In this document: positions 5,116 to 7,095 of the stretch, piece after piece | Layout of the letters: each line of letters begins with the position of its first letter | Position numbering within the stretch: the stretch's first letter is position 1 | Source: Thermocladium sp. UBA166 | GTDB taxonomy: Archaea; Thermoproteota; Thermoprotei; Thermoproteales; Thermocladiaceae | Length of the DNA: 7,095 nt | Direction: 5' to 3' | Assembly: GCA_002508315.1 (NCBI GenBank) | Contig: DAHE01000032.1 | Span: 30,842-37,936, forward strand | The notes under the pieces: model-generated | Seen by the model: the letters and a program-made list of their open reading frames with translations, nothing else | Database searches by the model: none | What the model was told of the DNA's origin: nothing | Position numbers and translations under genes: made by a program

Positions 5116-6963
5116 TCAGCGGAGGCTCCTTCGATTCCTTCTCTCCCTCAACGCGGATGCCAGTTGAATCCCTATGTCCTGGTACTTGGGCTTTATCCTA
5201 TCATAGACCTCGCTGGCCTCCTTTACTATCTCGTCGTGAACCGCTTCAGGCCTAGCCGTTCCCTCACCTATTAACGCCAATCTCCGCTCCATCTGGGACC
5301 TAAAGAGGGGATCCACCAACGCGCTAGCGTTCTCGTTGAGTATGGATACCACGGCTTTCCCAAGCTTAGTCGGTATGCACTGCTTCTTGATCACAGCGAA
5401 GTAGCTCCGCTCTATGTTGGTGTGTATGTGGTCCTGCATGGTAGCGTCGGTGCCTATGCCGTACTGCTTCATCAACCTAAGCAATTCAGCCTCGCTGAGG
5501 TAAGGCGGGGGCTGCGTCTTCTTTCTAACGGCCTCCACGGCCAGCACCCTCAACTCGTCGCCCGCCTTCACCTTGGTTATGGGCAACCCCTCCTCCCTGG
5601 GGGATTCGAATGGGTAGATCTCCAAGTACCCCCTGCTTAGAACAACGAGGCCGGTTGCCTTGAACTCCACGCCATCCAGCCCAGCCACTATCCTTTGCCT
5701 CTCCACTATGGCCGGCTTGCTCAGCGTGGCCAAGAAGTGGCGGGCTATCAAGTCGTAAATCCTCCAGTGAGTTTCCTTTCCGAAAATCCTGGTCACATCC
5801 CAAGCGCTGGCTCCCTTGGTTGGATGGATTGGGGGATGGGCGTTGTCGCTGGATCCACCCGATGTAGGCTTAAACTCGCCGGACAGGTTGGCCCTTATAT
5901 AATCCCCATAATCCTTCACCCTAGCCAAGTCCCTCACTATTCGCCTCAAGTCAAGGGTTTTGGGGTATATCGTGGTCTCCGTCCTCGGGTATGATATTAG
6001 GCCGTACCTGTATAGATCCTCGGCCACATCCAATGCATTCTTAGCCCTCACGTTGAGGAACCTGCTGGCCCTTCTCTCTAGCTCCACGGTGTCCAATGGC
6101 TTCGGCGGCTGCATTCTCACCTTCTCCCCAATGGATTCTATCACCTTCACGGTCCCCCTTGACTTCACCGCCTCAACTATATCCCCCGCCCTCGCCTCTT
6201 CATCTATCCTATCGGTGCTCAGCTTCAATTGCTCTCCATCAACATCAACCGTCACCTCAACGACGTAATATGGGGTCGGCTTGAAGTTCTCCCTCTCAAG
6301 CGCCCTCTGCACCACCAGGCCTAGAACCGGGGTTTGGCACGGCCCGTAGCTCAGAACCCCCTTCCTTCCCTGCACATCTGCGCCCCCGTCCTTCGCGCTG
6401 AGCGTTAGGAACCTAGTGAAGGCAGCGCCCAACTTGAGGTCAAGCTTCATTCGCGTGAATACCTTCCTGGCATAGTTGGGGTTAGGGGTCGTCAATTCAT
6501 TAAATGCGTTAATAATATCGTCCCTGGTAACTGCGGAGAAGAGGGCCCTGCTGAATTTAATCGATGGATTGACGTTGCTTATCACCATCATGGCTTCAAA
6601 CGCTATTGCCTCCCCCTCCACGTCGGAGTCCAACGCGAGAATGACGCGGTCTACCCTCTTGGATAGGTATGAAATGGCCCTGACGTATTTGGCGGAGTCC
6701 TGCTTTATCGTCAATATAGGCTCCTCGCTGAACAACTCGCTTATCCTGGCCGTGGTCCACTTATTATACCTCTTATCGAAGTCGAACTCCATTATGTGGC
6801 CCCGAAGCCCTATGGATACCCACGCATCACCGCTCCTCCTGAACCAGTAGGAGGGCACGTTGTACACGCTCTTCAAGGATACCTTGGACTCCGCCAAGTA
6901 ATACGCCAATGCCTTGGCCACGCTGTTCTTCTCCGCTATTACCAATACACCTCCACTTCCCAT
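5116..6963 (-). CDS. topA: Type IA DNA topoisomerase (archaeal Topo III type)
   Basis: This is a type IA topoisomerase, which cuts one DNA strand through a 5'-phosphotyrosine link and passes another strand, relaxing negative supercoils or decatenating. It has 615 residues from the start chosen here (623 from the upstream ATG at 6987). Motifs in order are VLVIAEKNSVAKAL with the catalytic Glu, the TOPRIM acidic motif DSDVEGEAI, SYGPCQTPVLG (the eukaryotic Top3-like form), ISYPRTE with the catalytic Tyr (codon 5989-5991, residue 325 here), AHPPIHPT, and GIGTDATMQDHI. The C-terminus ends in a basic tail (RERRNRRSLR) without the Cys-rich zinc ribbons found in many relatives; the protein has only two Cys. 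It is not reverse gyrase, because it has no helicase domain. The ATG at 6987 overlaps the TATA-like box, so the ATG at 6963 is preferred. It diverges from the gene starting at 7033. Confidence 0.95.
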   Translation of the reverse strand: MGSGGVLVIAEKNSVAKALAYYLAESKVSLKSVYNVPSYWFRRSGDAWVSIGLRGHIMEFDFDKRYNKWTTARISELFSEEPILTIKQDSAKYVRAISYLSKRVDRVILALDSDVEGEAIAFEAMMVISNVNPSIKFSRALFSAVTRDDIINAFNELTTPNPNYARKVFTRMKLDLKLGAAFTRFLTLSAKDGGADVQGRKGVLSYGPCQTPVLGLVVQRALERENFKPTPYYVVEVTVDVDGEQLKLSTDRIDEEARAGDIVEAVKSRGTVKVIESIGEKVRMQPPKPLDTVELERRASRFLNVRAKNALDVAEDLYRYGLISYPRTETTIYPKTLDLRRIVRDLARVKDYGDYIRANLSGEFKPTSGGSSDNAHPPIHPTKGASAWDVTRIFGKETHWRIYDLIARHFLATLSKPAIVERQRIVAGLDGVEFKATGLVVLSRGYLEIYPFESPREEGLPITKVKAGDELRVLAVEAVRKKTQPPPYLSEAELLRLMKQYGIGTDATMQDHIHTNIERSYFAVIKKQCIPTKLGKAVVSILNENASALVDPLFRSQMERRLALIGEGTARPEAVHDEIVKEASEVYDRIKPKYQDIGIQLASALRERRNRRSLR

Positions 6964-6984
6964 TTGGGTCTTCCCTCTTGGAAA

Positions 6985-6996
6985 CATTTAATAAGG
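6985..6996 (-). promoter_or_regulatory. TATA box of the topoisomerase gene, deciding its start
   Basis: On the minus strand CCTTATTAAATG contains a TATA-like core whose last three bases are the upstream in-frame ATG. A TATA box acts about 25 nt downstream, which places the transcript start almost exactly at the second in-frame ATG (6963-6961). A leaderless mRNA beginning there is the simplest reading. On the plus strand the same A/T element could also serve the gene at 7033. Confidence 0.55.
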
Positions 6997-7032
6997 TTTC
7001 ACGCATTTAGGGCGTATATAGAGTGATAGTGA

Positions 7033-7095
7033 ATGTCCAATCAACCTGAAAGGAAGCCGGAGGAAAAACCGCAGCAAGCGCCTAGGCAGTACCCA
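7033..7095 (+). CDS. Start of an unidentified gene, cut by the window end
   Basis: An ATG at 7033 opens a frame that stays open for 21 codons to the window edge. The visible N-terminus, MSNQPERKPEEKPQQAPRQY, is hydrophilic and rich in Pro, Gln, Lys and Glu, like the flexible tails that precede many small archaeal nucleic-acid-binding and ribosomal proteins. This is too little to name a family. A GAGTGAT sequence (7021-7027) is a weak Shine-Dalgarno candidate, and CATTTAG (7004-7010) or the A/T element at 6985-6996 could be its TATA box. It is divergent from the topoisomerase gene. Confidence 0.6.
   Translation, partial: MSNQPERKPEEKPQQAPRQYP

Noticed and set aside
1..7095. CRISPR array, insertion sequence, integrase site or toxin-antitoxin pair
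   Set aside because: No regularly spaced repeats, terminal inverted repeats, transposase motifs or compact overlapping gene pairs of that kind were seen.

Overview
The window looks like a chromosomal housekeeping segment from a hyperthermophilic crenarchaeon, most likely of the order Thermoproteales (Thermoproteus, Pyrobaculum, Caldivirga, Vulcanisaeta or Thermocladium group). The reasons are an archaeal-type EF-2 with the full diphthamide loop and a clade-like switch I sequence, a eukaryote-like type IA topoisomerase (Topo III), heavy use of AGG and ATA codons, TATA-box promoters close to starts with mostly leaderless-looking genes, a C/D box guide sRNA, and a tRNA whose variable region is interrupted by what looks like a 17-nt intron. 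No insertion sequence, CRISPR array, integrase or other mobile signature was seen.

Layout. Positions 1-160 hold the left edge with no convincing gene, then an A/T-rich promoter. A tRNA with anticodon CAT (162-252) carries a probable intron in the variable loop. A compact dual-guide C/D box sRNA (about 289-350) follows; its D guide fits the universally conserved helix-93 region of 23S rRNA. A GC-rich stretch that can fold (about 380-490) lies before the next gene. On the minus strand are a winged-helix protein fused to a divergent methylase-like domain (495-1352) and, upstream of it, a single-domain KaiC/RadA-like ATPase (1444-2235). A 166-bp divergent promoter region separates these from fusA/EF-2 on the plus strand (2402-4618). 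Next comes a small acidic helical protein of unknown function (4697-5077), converging on the type IA topoisomerase gene on the minus strand (5116-6963). A new plus-strand gene, cut by the window end, starts at 7033.

How they fit together. The left and centre concern translation: a tRNA, an rRNA-methylation guide and EF-2. The minus-strand pair (KaiC-like ATPase and wHTH protein) looks like a two-gene regulatory or signalling module, because the downstream gene has a perfect Shine-Dalgarno sequence and most other genes here have none. The right side is DNA topology. No obvious multi-gene defence or mobile system is present. The most unusual items are the interrupted tRNA, the tandem C/D sRNA, and the wHTH/methylase-like fusion close to EF-2.
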